From: JADCRZ01 sp041751095 | Lineage (GTDB): Bacteria > Bacteroidota > Bacteroidia > Chitinophagales > Chitinophagaceae | Assembly (NCBI GenBank): GCA_041751095.1 | Contig: JBGSYC010000138.1 | Location: 48,124-112,123, forward strand | DNA: 64,000 nucleotides | Direction of reading: 5' to 3' | Part shown: positions 43,936 through 53,084 of the stretch, piece after piece | Numbering within the stretch: position 1 is the stretch's first letter | Layout of the letters: the number at the start of each line of letters is the position of its first letter | The notes under the pieces: generated by a model | What the model saw: only the letters and a program-made list of their open reading frames with translations | The model's database searches: none | Told to the model about the DNA's origin: nothing | Program-made: the position numbers and the translations under genes

Positions 43936-45693
43936 ATGAAAAACATAATATATCTGCTTTTCGCTTTAGGCCTGCTGCAGCATAATGTGGTATTTTGCCA
44001 AAGCGACGAAAATTACCCTGTAGACTCAGCTTCTGTGGAACGCGCAGGCGTTCCGAAAGGAGAAATTCTTCAATTTTCTTTCAGCACGTCCAAAATATTT
44101 CCAGGCACTTTTCGCGAATACTGGATATATATACCTGCACAATATCGCCCCGAAAAACCCGCCTGTGTTTATATTAACCAGGATGGAATACAATTTAACG
44201 CGCCCACGGTTTTCGATAACCTGATACATAATAAAGAGATGCCCGTAACCATTGGCGTTTTCATCAGACCGGGAGTTGTGCGCGCCTCCAATGGCGCATT
44301 GGCGCAGGAAAGGTATAACAGGAGCTTCGAATATGATGGACTTGGAGACGCTTACGCGCGTTTTGTTCTGGATGAAATCTTACCGGAGGTTGAAACACGG
44401 AAAGCGGGTGACGGCAGGGTGATCAGGCTTTCAAAAAGCGGGAACGACAGGGCCATCGGTGGGAGCAGCAGCGGCGCTATTTGTGCATTCACCGCAGCAT
44501 GGGAGCGTCCCGATGCGTTTTCACGGGTATTCAGCTCGATCGGTACATACGTGGGCCTCCGGGGGGGCGACAGGTATCCTACCCTGATACGTAAATACGA
44601 GCCTAAACCAGTAAGAATCTTTTTACAGGACGGCTCCAAGGATCTTAACATATATGCGGGAGATTGGTGGAAAGCAAACGAAACTATGGAAAGGGCCCTG
44701 GTATTTTCAGGTTACGAAGTACAGCATGTCTGGGGAGAAGGTTCACATAATGGAAGGCATGCGACGGCAATATTTCCCGCCGCAATGCGATGGCTCTGGA
44801 AAGGCTATCCCAGCCAGGTAGCTGCAGGAATATCTAAAAATCAGTTTTTGAATGATATACTCATTCCGGGCAGGGGGTGGGAGTTGGTGGGAGAGGGTTA
44901 TGGTTTTACGGAAGGCACCGCCACCAATGCATCAGGCGAAGTTTTCTATCAGGATGTCGCCAAAGCAAAAACATATAAAGCAGGCATTGATGGAAAATTA
45001 ACAACGCTCAAGCTTGACTCTAAAAAAGCAAGCGGTACCTCCTTCGGCCCCGACGGCAAACGGTATGTTGTAACACAGGCAACAAAACAGGTATTAAGCT
45101 ATGACCCCGATGGCAAAGAAACGGTAATTGCGGATAGTATTCCTGGCAATGATATAGCAGTAGCGAAAAACGGGAATATTTACGTCACCGCGCCAAACGG
45201 CTCCGACAAACCGAGCAGATTATACCTTGTGAGGCCGGGTGGCGGAAAATATGTGGTTGACGAAGGCCTGAAGTTTGCAAACGGATTAACCCTCACGCCT
45301 GACCAGTCGCAACTATATGTAACGGAGTCAGCCTCTCACTGGGTATGGATCTACCAGATTCAAGCCGATGGAACGCTAAGCCACAAACAGCGTTATGGCT
45401 GGCTCCACGTGCCTGACAATGCGGAAAATGCATGGTCAGACGGACTAAGATGTGATAGCAGCGGACGCGTTTATGTTGCCTCACGCTCAGGCATTCAGAT
45501 TCTCGACCAGACGGGCCGCGTAAATGCAATTCTGCCTGTACCTACAGGGCAGTCATCGAATGTCTGTTTTGGAGGCGCCGGATTTGATACGCTATATGTT
45601 ACTTCAGGAGATAAGGTTTACCGGCGTAAGCTCCGGGTGCGGGGAGTGAATACATTTGAAGAGCCGTTAAGGCCCGGAAGGCCCCGGCTTTAA
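43936..45693 (+). CDS. Secreted esterase fused to an SMP-30/gluconolactonase domain
   Basis: 585 residues with a signal peptide (IIYLLFALGLLQHNVVFCQ). Residues about 30-295 form an enterochelin-esterase-like alpha/beta hydrolase with the nucleophile elbow G176-S-S178-S-G180 (AIGGSSSGAICAF), Asp in FLQDGSKD and His in EGSHNGRHA. From about 310 an SMP-30/gluconolactonase six-bladed propeller follows (GRGWELVGEGYGFTEGT...FANGLTLTPDQSQLYVTES...WSDGLRCDSSGRVYVAS). Family members hydrolyse sugar lactones with a divalent metal. The fusion suggests that an ester is cut and the resulting sugar acid lactone opened, on polysaccharide fragments; that link is inference. Confidence 0.88.
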   Translation: MKNIIYLLFALGLLQHNVVFCQSDENYPVDSASVERAGVPKGEILQFSFSTSKIFPGTFREYWIYIPAQYRPEKPACVYINQDGIQFNAPTVFDNLIHNKEMPVTIGVFIRPGVVRASNGALAQERYNRSFEYDGLGDAYARFVLDEILPEVETRKAGDGRVIRLSKSGNDRAIGGSSSGAICAFTAAWERPDAFSRVFSSIGTYVGLRGGDRYPTLIRKYEPKPVRIFLQDGSKDLNIYAGDWWKANETMERALVFSGYEVQHVWGEGSHNGRHATAIFPAAMRWLWKGYPSQVAAGISKNQFLNDILIPGRGWELVGEGYGFTEGTATNASGEVFYQDVAKAKTYKAGIDGKLTTLKLDSKKASGTSFGPDGKRYVVTQATKQVLSYDPDGKETVIADSIPGNDIAVAKNGNIYVTAPNGSDKPSRLYLVRPGGGKYVVDEGLKFANGLTLTPDQSQLYVTESASHWVWIYQIQADGTLSHKQRYGWLHVPDNAENAWSDGLRCDSSGRVYVASRSGIQILDQTGRVNAILPVPTGQSSNVCFGGAGFDTLYVTSGDKVYRRKLRVRGVNTFEEPLRPGRPRL

Positions 45694-45780
45694 CTACAAA
45701 CCCCGGCGTGCTGGCTGCTTATGGCCGTTCTTTCGTTTTCATATCGCGCTTAAGACCCGCGAAACCTAAATTTTGCGCAA

Positions 45781-46191
45781 ATGACAACTACCAATTACTA
45801 CAATACGTTTATCGAAGTTGCCGATGATTGTCCCACCCAGGTAGCGGAAGTACCACCAGTTAAAGAAGACAAAAGAACAGCCGCTAATATTCAATTTGAA
45901 ATGATTTTTAGCAACCCATACCAGTATACATCAGACGACATTCTTTTCCAGGTCTTCGCGGAAAAGAACAGCATTACAGGTAACGCAGCTACGGGTGAAA
46001 GAGAGAAGTTTTTTTCAAAAGGGCAGCCATGCTTTCGTTCTTCCCCGCTTACGAAACGTTATGGCTGGGGTGTACATAGCAATGCCGAAGGAAAGATTGC
46101 CGTTTATGCAGCAGGCTCGGATGAATACAAAAGGTTGCCAGGCGACAAAAACCTGAAGCATTATAAAGCTCTGCGCTCTAAACGCGATTAA
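45781..46191 (+). CDS. DUF6157-family protein
   Basis: 136 residues, cytoplasmic. It matches DUF6157 by its start NYYNTFIEVADDCP, the middle QFEMIFSNPYQYTSDDILFQV and the end KRYGWGVHSNAEGKIA. The family is widespread and uncharacterised; the His and Cys residues are not arranged as a known metal site. It stands 88 bp after the esterase fusion gene and is probably separate. A near-consensus -7 box (TAAATTTTG, one base too long) ends six bases before the ATG. Confidence 0.8.
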   Translation: MTTTNYYNTFIEVADDCPTQVAEVPPVKEDKRTAANIQFEMIFSNPYQYTSDDILFQVFAEKNSITGNAATGEREKFFSKGQPCFRSSPLTKRYGWGVHSNAEGKIAVYAAGSDEYKRLPGDKNLKHYKALRSKRD

Positions 46192-46267
46192 AGTTCCCAA
46201 CCTTATAGGTTTGCTACCTAATCGGTCGGGACAATTTTCTTAGATGCCACGACAATGCGGCGAACAC

Positions 46268-47059
46268 TTAGTAATAAACTTTTAACCGATCATATATCTC
46301 CACCGACTTTTCATTGTCAGGTTGTACAATCGTTTGTTTATACGAATTGTCTCCTAAAAATTCAATATCAATATTTACAGTGCTGTCAATAAGAGGAGGA
46401 TAAGTCGACAGAGAATTGACTTCCCTTGATTTGTTGTTGCCATCCATATTATACGTTCCAAAACCGAAAAAAGTACGTGACTTTTTAGACGCAGAATCAG
46501 GAATGCTTGCTGCCCAAATGAAGTGGCCGGCCTGGTAAACCTTAAATTCCGTAATGTTATTATTCACGACCGTATCGCCATTTTTGCGGATATAGAAATT
46601 TTTGGTTTGCTTCCATGCTCCATCTATGGGCGTACTGTCTGCCTTGGCTACTCTATCATATTCCTCAGAAAGTGTATACTTTTTACCCTGAGAAAGCATT
46701 TCCTCAATTACCTGTTTATACCCCTTGTCAGTTAATTCAACTGCCAATGTAAAAGTGTCTTTCTTATCTGCATTTGCGGAAGTGTAAAATAGTTGCTCAA
46801 TTACCTTCCCATCATCAATCTTGTATGTACCTATTCCGTAAGAAGCCAGCGAATCAGGAAACCGCATAGCCGCGTAAATCACGTGATCGTCTGTGTAGAT
46901 TTTTAATTGTCGTCGGTTTATAGAAGTGTCTTTCGTGCCATCGTTTAAGGTTTGGCTGGTCATCAGGTAGGCGCCTGCAATCTGCAGCTTTTCTTGCTCT
47001 TTTTTTTGTGCGCAATTTGTCAATACAGCTACAAAAAGGAGGGAGATTAGACTTTTCAT
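46268..47059 (-). CDS. Lipoprotein with a duplicated lipocalin-like domain
   Basis: 263 residues. The signal ends in the lipobox VLTNC, so the mature protein is lipidated. Two similar halves of about 115 residues follow: IAGAYLMTSQTLNDGTKDT...QLKIYTDDHVIYAAMRFPDS and IDGAWKQTKNFYIRKNGDT...EFKVYQAGHFIWAASIPDS. Both begin with a G-A-[YW] strand and end with an [Q]x[I]YDR segment (TLSEEYDRVAK and VEIYDRLKVYY). The pattern resembles DUF4488/lipocalin-like domains of Bacteroidota. Ligand unknown. Confidence 0.7.
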   Translation of the reverse strand: MKSLISLLFVAVLTNCAQKKEQEKLQIAGAYLMTSQTLNDGTKDTSINRRQLKIYTDDHVIYAAMRFPDSLASYGIGTYKIDDGKVIEQLFYTSANADKKDTFTLAVELTDKGYKQVIEEMLSQGKKYTLSEEYDRVAKADSTPIDGAWKQTKNFYIRKNGDTVVNNNITEFKVYQAGHFIWAASIPDSASKKSRTFFGFGTYNMDGNNKSREVNSLSTYPPLIDSTVNIDIEFLGDNSYKQTIVQPDNEKSVEIYDRLKVYY

Positions 47060-47151
47060 ATAGTATAATTAATCTTTGCTGAATTTACAAACATTCCATG
47101 AACTTTACTAATTGTCTGGTGTAGATATTTATACACCGGCAAACCGGATCG

Positions 47152-48153
47152 TTATTTTTGCTGGCTTACATTCTTTGCTTCATTTCTTGCTTTCCGCCTG
47201 AAAAATCCTCTCAATAAAAAATTATGCTGAAGCGCCTCAAGGTTTTCATCCAGCTTCTGGCTGCTGCTTTGCAGGTATTTAAGGGTTACTTTTAAGTCTG
47301 AGGCAGCATGCTCATCTTTCAGCAGCATGCCTATGGGGGTATTTTTGTTGTTCAGGCTGTTACTTAGCTCGCTGCTCGTGTTCCTGAGATCATAAACAAG
47401 GGCATTAGCTGTTTGCGTGATCGACTTTATTTCTGTAGCGCTGGCCCGCAGGCTGGAAAATAAAGAGGTATCCGTAACGAGTTCATGGGCAAGCGATCCT
47501 TCTGTGTTTAACTTCGATGCGTATGCGCCAAATGTCATCGACAGCTTTTCTACATTCTTCGATGTTTTCATCAATGAACGCATGACCACATGCATATCAT
47601 TAATCAGGGTTTCATCAGTAAGTAATTTTCCAATAGTGCCATTGCCGGCGGATAATCCCTTGCTCACGACCTTAAAATCGTTTGTGATCTCAAGTAAATT
47701 GGTGTTGTTTTTTTGTAAAGTATTCATCATATCATCACTGCTGAAGGATTTTTCAACCCCGAGCATATCCCCGTCTTCCACTTCGCCGAATTTATCTGAT
47801 CCCCCATATATCACCACTATCCTGCTGCCGATCAATCCATCAGAACTGATCTTTGCCAGTGAATTTTTCCGGATGTACGTTTTCGCTTTTTCATCAACGT
47901 TAATGAGGGCTTCCACCTGTGAGGAACCTGCAAATGATATCTTTTTGACGGTTCCTATCTTTACCCCGGAGAACCAAACATTATTACCTTTTTGTAGTCC
48001 CTGAACATCTTCAAACATAACTTTTAAGGTAAGGGATTTTTGAAATGTCTTTTGCTGGCTTCCTAAAGTAAAAACGGTCAGGACGATAATGAGAAGTCCG
48101 AGGAAAATGAATATTCCTACTATTATGGCCCGCTTGGCTTTTGTGTCTTTCAT
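47152..48153 (-). CDS. mlaD: MCE/MlaD-family lipid-transport protein
   Basis: 333 residues. An N-terminal membrane anchor (AIIVGIFIFLGLLIIVLTVF) leads into the MCE domain (LTLKVMFEDVQGLQKGNNVWFSGVKIGTVKKI), which in the family forms a hexameric ring that carries phospholipid between membranes. The C-terminal half is long and helical, as in MlaD-type proteins of the group. The ATG at 48153 follows the mlaF stop with one base between, so the two are co-translated. An in-frame upstream start would lie within mlaF and is rejected. Confidence 0.9.
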   Translation of the reverse strand: MKDTKAKRAIIVGIFIFLGLLIIVLTVFTLGSQQKTFQKSLTLKVMFEDVQGLQKGNNVWFSGVKIGTVKKISFAGSSQVEALINVDEKAKTYIRKNSLAKISSDGLIGSRIVVIYGGSDKFGEVEDGDMLGVEKSFSSDDMMNTLQKNNTNLLEITNDFKVVSKGLSAGNGTIGKLLTDETLINDMHVVMRSLMKTSKNVEKLSMTFGAYASKLNTEGSLAHELVTDTSLFSSLRASATEIKSITQTANALVYDLRNTSSELSNSLNNKNTPIGMLLKDEHAASDLKVTLKYLQSSSQKLDENLEALQHNFLLRGFFRRKARNEAKNVSQQK

Positions 48154-48154
48154 C

Positions 48155-48934
48155 TTATTTAATAAAATTATAATTATAAAAACTTTGAATCCGTTCGTCG
48201 TTGGTGGCAAAGATTTCGTCAAAGCTGCCCTGGCTGACAAACTTTCCATCCAGCAGCATTGCAACCCTGTCACCCGTTATTTTAGCGCAGGTTAGGTCGT
48301 GCGTAATGATGATTGAGCTTGTATTATAGCTTTGTTTTACATCATTTATCAGCTTGTTGATTTCAATACTGGTAATAGGATCAAGCCCCGCTGTAGGTTC
48401 ATCGTATAACATAATCCCGGGTCGAAGGATCAATGTACGGGCAATGCCTATGCGCTTTCGCTGGCCTCCTGAAAGCTCAGACGGCATTTGGTTGATGGTT
48501 TCAATTAAGCCTACCGCATTAAGCACGGTTTCAATTGCATCGTTTTTTTCCTGCCTGCTCAGATGCCTGCTATTCCGAACCAGGGGAAATTCAAGATTCT
48601 CTCTTACCGTCATACTATCGTACAAGGCACTGTTCTGGAAAGAGAAGCCAATCTTCAATCGCATTTCAAGCAATTCCTTTTCTGATAAAAGGCCCACTTC
48701 GCTCCCTAAAACCACTACTTTGCCCCTGTCTGGTTTTAACAACCCGGCAATAAGTTTGATCAGTACTGACTTGCCGGTTCCGGAACGGCCGAGCACAACC
48801 ACGTTTTCGCCCTTTAATAACTCAAGGTCGACCCCTTTCAACACATGTTTGCTGCCGAACGATTTATACAGATCCCTGATTGCAATCACCGGCATCGAGC
48901 CATTTGATCCTTCGAGGTTAGTTTCCATAAGCAT
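48155..48934 (-). CDS. mlaF: MlaF-type ABC transporter ATPase
   Basis: 259 residues. All ATPase motifs are present: Walker A GRSGTGKS (49-56), signature LSGGQRKR, Walker B MLYDEPTAGLDP and the switch His in IIITHD. It powers retrograde or anterograde phospholipid transport with MlaE and MlaD. Its ATG overlaps the mlaE stop (TAATG). Alternative ATG starts at 48928 lie two codons in. Confidence 0.93.
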   Translation of the reverse strand: MLMETNLEGSNGSMPVIAIRDLYKSFGSKHVLKGVDLELLKGENVVVLGRSGTGKSVLIKLIAGLLKPDRGKVVVLGSEVGLLSEKELLEMRLKIGFSFQNSALYDSMTVRENLEFPLVRNSRHLSRQEKNDAIETVLNAVGLIETINQMPSELSGGQRKRIGIARTLILRPGIMLYDEPTAGLDPITSIEINKLINDVKQSYNTSSIIITHDLTCAKITGDRVAMLLDGKFVSQGSFDEIFATNDERIQSFYNYNFIK

Positions 48935-49725
48935 TATCCCCTGATGTTGTTGGTGATCTGCACGATAATAATTTCTTCAATAAAGATCAAAAACATAGAT
49001 GTCACCACGGAAGCATTTGCCGCCTTGCCTACTCCTTCAGTTCCCATGGTGGCATAGTATCCCTTGTAACATCCAACCATGCCGATAGTGAAACCATACA
49101 CTACCGACTTGACTATTGATGCGTATATGTCGAGGAATGATATTTTGGAAAAAGCCTCTTCAAAGAAAGCGGCAAAGCTGGTCATTTCATTCTGGTTTAC
49201 GTTTATATACGCGCCAAGCATCGCCAGGCAACCGGTATAGCCCATAAGCATCGGGATCATTAAAGTTGTGGCTATAACACGGCTTACTACCAGAAATTTA
49301 AATGGATTTACCGCAGAAACCTCCATAGCATCTATTTGCTCCGTCACTTTCATAGAACCAAGTTCGGCGCCGATATTCGAGCCTACCTTGCCTGCAGCGA
49401 TAAGGGCGGTGACAAGCGGTGCAAGTGCCCTGATGATAGCAATCGCTACCAGGGAAGGAAGCCAGGATGAAGCACCGAATTCAGCAAGTGACGGACGTGA
49501 TTGCTTGGTAAATACAAGCCCCGTTACAAACCCGGTCAACGAAATCAAGGGCAATGACTTGTAACCAACTTCATAGCATTGCTTGATAATTTCTTTTACT
49601 TCATAGGGAGGCTTTAATACCTCTTTGAAAAACCGGAGGACAAAGCTGCCAACATCTGATATATCTGTGAAAAAAGCATCAACCCCTTTTGAAATAAAGC
49701 TCTCACCGGATGGTTTTACATTCAT
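48934..49725 (-). CDS. mlaE: MlaE-type ABC permease
   Basis: 263 residues from the ATG at 49725. About five transmembrane helices; the MlaE signature appears in LISLTGFVTGLVFTKQSR and ALAPLVTALIAAGKVGSNIGAEL, with GSMKVTEQIDAMEVSAVNP after it. It is the channel subunit of the lipid transporter and the first gene of the mlaEFD operon. A GTG at 49761 would add 12 residues. No mlaB or mlaC gene is present in the window, as is usual in Bacteroidota. Confidence 0.92.
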   Translation of the reverse strand: MNVKPSGESFISKGVDAFFTDISDVGSFVLRFFKEVLKPPYEVKEIIKQCYEVGYKSLPLISLTGFVTGLVFTKQSRPSLAEFGASSWLPSLVAIAIIRALAPLVTALIAAGKVGSNIGAELGSMKVTEQIDAMEVSAVNPFKFLVVSRVIATTLMIPMLMGYTGCLAMLGAYINVNQNEMTSFAAFFEEAFSKISFLDIYASIVKSVVYGFTIGMVGCYKGYYATMGTEGVGKAANASVVTSMFLIFIEEIIIVQITNNIRG

Positions 49726-49966
49726 TCTTGGTAATGTTATTGTGTTGCGGCCACGTACCACGTTACAATGGTGTACGTAAAAATAGCCTATAAAAGCTGA
49801 ACTTGCTTACCCTGCAGCTATTTGAACACAATTTCCATAAGCAACGGTGGAGAATATCATTGGCGGTTTACGAAAAATCAGTGGATATACTTAGGAACAT
49901 CAGTACAAATACGGTATGATTGCCTGTCGTCCGGGGCTACTTTTGGTTCACCTTAAACCAGGGACA

Positions 49967-50287
49967 ATGAAAAAACGCCTTAATACTTTGTATTTGTTTT
50001 TAATTGCTTCTACAGTGCTGTCATGTAGAACAACCACACTCTTGCATGCAACATTCGAAGGAGACGCCAACGGCAACCCACCAATAAAAGACGTGCCCGG
50101 CGCACCAACAGGTGATTCAATTCTTTATGTGAGTGGTTTTGAACCGCAGGTGGTAGTGAATCCGGGGGTTGCTACCGGCAAGGCTTTACATTTTACCAAC
50201 GCGTCCATAAGTAGCTACAACCCTAACCATAAGTACATCATTGAAGAAGTTAAAACAACACGCAAACAACCAGCCGGAATGAAATAA
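49967..50287 (+). CDS. Short lipoprotein, possibly truncated
   Basis: 106 residues from the ATG at 49967 (weak GGGA ribosome site). A lipobox occurs in ASTVLSC, then ATFEGDANGNPPIKDVPGAP...LYVSGFEPQVVV...GKALHFTNASIS, which looks like the first half of a Bacteroidota lipoprotein type with a jelly-roll-like ATFExDxxGxxP start. Related proteins I recall run for about 170 residues, so this one may be cut short. The last 20 residues are charged and unlike the rest. It ends before a strong terminator. Confidence 0.55.
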   Translation: MKKRLNTLYLFLIASTVLSCRTTTLLHATFEGDANGNPPIKDVPGAPTGDSILYVSGFEPQVVVNPGVATGKALHFTNASISSYNPNHKYIIEEVKTTRKQPAGMK

Positions 50288-50393
50288 AACAACCATATTT
50301 TGGCTTACACCCGCATACTTACCTCTGGAATTTTACCCGCCCGCAATTGGTTTGTCAGCGTTTCTCCTCTGTAATACCTCTGAGCCAAAAATC

Positions 50394-50432
50394 AAAGAGC
50401 TGTTTCAATTATTTTGAAACGGCTCTTTTTTG
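50394..50432 (+). terminator. Long intrinsic terminator
   Basis: A 15-bp stem (AAAGAGC, one T-G wobble, GTTTCAA and complements) with a five-base loop is followed by TTTTTT. It lies 107 bases after the lipoprotein stop and may also serve the minus-strand gene ending at 50599. Confidence 0.85.
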
Positions 50433-50598
50433 TAATACATCCGCGCGTGCTGACACAGATGGTAACCCTTAAACAATCATAAACAGGTTTGCCGGTTGCC
50501 CCGGGAAAGTTCGTAAGCGATGAAGGGTATTGTTCTGATACCCGTAAATTAATTTTTAACGAGAAGTTCCGGATTTTGTTTTCGTCTCCCCGCTTCAG

Positions 50599-51618
50599 TT
50601 ACTGGCCTTTGTCACCCGCTTTTTTACCTTTGATTTTTTTGAAGAAAGTATTTAACTTCTGGCCAAGGGTCTTTGATTTTTGGATGGGGATCACCACCAA
50701 ATCACCCTCCTGTTTCAAATTAGCGGTCACCTCCGCATTTTCGGCTACCCTAGGTTTGAATTCTTCCTTTTCTTCTTCAATTTTTATATCCGGTGCTATC
50801 TTCTTTATCGCAGGTTGCCTCCTTGATTTCCTGGCGGGTTTACCTTTACTTTTTACAGGAGCAATGGGTGCACTGGTTGCTGTTTCATCTGCCATCACCA
50901 CATTTGCAAATGCAGCCTGCGTTTTTTCAGGTTCAGGTGTTTGTGGTAAATTGATTGCCGGCCTCATTTGCCTGACAACATTCCGCTGTACAACGTTGCC
51001 ATTTGTTTTCTTATCCGGCTGGTACCACCTTGAAAGCAGGTAACTGGCAAGGAAGAATAGCAATGCGAAGCTGAAAGCTATGGCAGTAATTTTTGAAAGC
51101 CTGGTAAGTAATTGCGAGTCTTGTTTATGAATTTCCGGCGAGGAGTTTTTCGTTTCCTTATCGGGTACCCCCGCGCGTTGTAAATGCCTTATGGTATTGA
51201 CGTTTTCTTCCGGGTGGCCGGGAAACCGGGCCGTTGTTCTCTTGCAGCGTTCTGCGTCATTTTCATCAATTCCGGGTGGCTGAGAAAGCCCGCCGGATGT
51301 TACCGGATATTGATCCATCTGAACAGGCAATTTCACATATATGAATTTTGAGCCGATGATGCCAGTCGCTTCTGCATAAACAGCCGCTTCACGGGGCATT
51401 TGCTTAAAGGCAGCGAAAACTTCCGATGCTTTCCCCGGCGTAGCTTTACTGGTGTCTGCAAAAGGCGGAATAATCCCCATATCAACAGGACTTGACCAGG
51501 ATAAGTTTTCCCCTTCCGCCCTCACAAGGTCGGTTACCAGCAATCCTTCCCTCATCAATTCGTGCAACGGGAAAGGCCCGGTCTTAACACCATTTCGAAG
51601 TAAGTACACTTTGTCCAT
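50599..51618 (-). CDS. GYF_2 (DUF4339) membrane protein
   Basis: 339 residues. The N-terminal GYF_2 domain (about 1-50) is recognisable as KVYLLRNGVKTGPFPLHEL...LSWSSPVDM; it normally binds proline-rich peptides. A variable Pro/Asp-rich middle is followed by one transmembrane helix (ITAIAFSFALLFFLASYLL). The C-terminal part is strongly basic (KSKGKPARKSRRQPAIKK, ending FFKKIKGKKAGDKGQ) with an acidic stretch between (IKIEEEKEEF). The ATG at 51618 gives the GYF domain its usual start; the frame is open for 17 further codons. Function unknown. Confidence 0.7.
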   Translation of the reverse strand: MDKVYLLRNGVKTGPFPLHELMREGLLVTDLVRAEGENLSWSSPVDMGIIPPFADTSKATPGKASEVFAAFKQMPREAAVYAEATGIIGSKFIYVKLPVQMDQYPVTSGGLSQPPGIDENDAERCKRTTARFPGHPEENVNTIRHLQRAGVPDKETKNSSPEIHKQDSQLLTRLSKITAIAFSFALLFFLASYLLSRWYQPDKKTNGNVVQRNVVRQMRPAINLPQTPEPEKTQAAFANVVMADETATSAPIAPVKSKGKPARKSRRQPAIKKIAPDIKIEEEKEEFKPRVAENAEVTANLKQEGDLVVIPIQKSKTLGQKLNTFFKKIKGKKAGDKGQ

Positions 51619-51873
51619 AACTGCTTTTTTGTCCCATGGAATCGCGGCATTGTATACCGTCAGATTCATGTTCTTGCAGTATTTTCCAACTCCAGATAAA
51701 TGCGACGATATCAGGTAATTTAAAGGATATTTTGAGGATTAATCCAGGAGAATCAAATGCTCAGTAGTAAATTACTGAAAAAATCTGGTATTCCAAAATG
51801 AGCTTTCATCATAGAAGCCTAACTTCCATACAGAATCAAACAGCCATCTGCGGCTTCTTTTAACCGGCGCACA

Positions 51874-53028
51874 ATGAAAGCCATCAACATCTCACAGGTA
51901 AAAAAAGTATCCGGGGTGAAAATTAAATCATTAATAATCAGGGCGGGAAAACAAACGCAGAAACCAGCCTATGTATCAGAACCTATTGCCGGCTCAAATA
52001 AGGTGTCAAAAGATCTCCTTTTAAAAAGTGGTTATATCTGGCTGTGTTGGGTGTTTTTGTTTATTCGGATGCCGGATTGTTCCGCCCAAAGTAAAAATGT
52101 GATTGCTATAAAAGGCACCTCCTTTACAATAAATGGGAATCCTTTTGAATTTACGGGTGTTAGTTTTTTCAATGCGGTTTACAACCCGGCGTTCAACAGC
52201 TCAATCTTCGAACGCATCAGATGGTTAGATAAATTTCGGGCTTACGGCATTAATGTTATCCGGGTATGGGGACAGTGGGACAATAAACAGGGATTTGTAA
52301 ATACCTGCAGTACCTGCACACTGTATAATCCAGACGGTAGTCTGCGGACGGAGCATCTGAATAATTTAAAAGAGATAATCAAAGCGGCTGATGACAAAGG
52401 GATGGTTGTCCTCTTTGTCCTTTTCCAGCGCGAAAGCTGGAATGATAAAATAATCCTGACAGATCAGGCTTCTGATAAGGCGGTGGCCCTGGTAACTAAA
52501 GAGCTGCAACCTTACCGGAATGTAATTCTACAGATATGGAATGAACATGACTATCGCACCATAGATTACCTTAAAATCATTAAAAGTACTGATGACAGGA
52601 GAATAGTAACCAATTCACCGGGTTATGCAGGAGTTTTGGGAAGCCAGGAGGAAAATGCGGCACTTGATTACCTGTCCCCGCATACTTCCCGGAAAGATGA
52701 TGCTCACTGGGAGATAGCGCCACACGAAATTGCCTTACTGCTGGCTAAATACAATAAACCGGTTGTCGATGACGAACCAGCCCGCAAAGGCACTGCGAGC
52801 TTTGGCGGGCCCAGGTCCCCAACCCTCCCCCTCGATCACATCCTGCACCTTTACAACGTGAGAAAGGCAGGAGGCTATGTTATTTATCATCACGATATGT
52901 TCCAGACAAACAAAGAAGGTAACACGATACCGCCCAACGGTATCCCGGATCCTGAATTCAGCCCTTATCACAGGCAGGTTTTCGAATACCTGGCAAAGCA
53001 GAAGAGGTATTTACTTTTAAAGGATTAA
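51874..53028 (+). CDS. GH5-like secreted glycoside hydrolase
   Basis: 384 residues in frame. A clan-A TIM-barrel cellulase-like domain starts near 75 (ISFTINGNPFEFTGVSFF-like, here TSFTINGNPFEFTGVSF). The acid/base Glu224 is in LQIWNEHDYR and the likely nucleophile Glu301 in KPVVDDEPARKG, both at strand ends. VIRVWGQWDN and VLFVLFQRESW are typical substrate-loop regions. A signal peptide (YIWLCWVFLFIRMPDCSAQ) begins only after 50 basic residues. A GTG at 52003 would place it at the N terminus and may be the true start. Substrate unknown; a beta-glycan or beta-mannan is typical. Confidence 0.75.
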   Translation: MKAINISQVKKVSGVKIKSLIIRAGKQTQKPAYVSEPIAGSNKVSKDLLLKSGYIWLCWVFLFIRMPDCSAQSKNVIAIKGTSFTINGNPFEFTGVSFFNAVYNPAFNSSIFERIRWLDKFRAYGINVIRVWGQWDNKQGFVNTCSTCTLYNPDGSLRTEHLNNLKEIIKAADDKGMVVLFVLFQRESWNDKIILTDQASDKAVALVTKELQPYRNVILQIWNEHDYRTIDYLKIIKSTDDRRIVTNSPGYAGVLGSQEENAALDYLSPHTSRKDDAHWEIAPHEIALLLAKYNKPVVDDEPARKGTASFGGPRSPTLPLDHILHLYNVRKAGGYVIYHHDMFQTNKEGNTIPPNGIPDPEFSPYHRQVFEYLAKQKRYLLLKD

Positions 53029-53040
53029 TCTTACAGAAGC

Positions 53041-53061
53041 CGAAGAACAGAAAATTCTTCG
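53041..53061. other. Hairpin between convergent genes
   Basis: CGAAGAA and TTCTTCG form a 7-bp stem around CAGAAAA, 12 bases past the GH5-like stop. No T tract follows, so it is at best a weak transcript-end structure. Confidence 0.4.
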
Positions 53062-53084
53062 ACAGAATTATGACAAAAGGGAAC

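Noticed and set aside
48354..48944. 196-residue plus-strand frame within mlaF
   Set aside because: It is the antisense shadow of a complete ATPase with all motifs.
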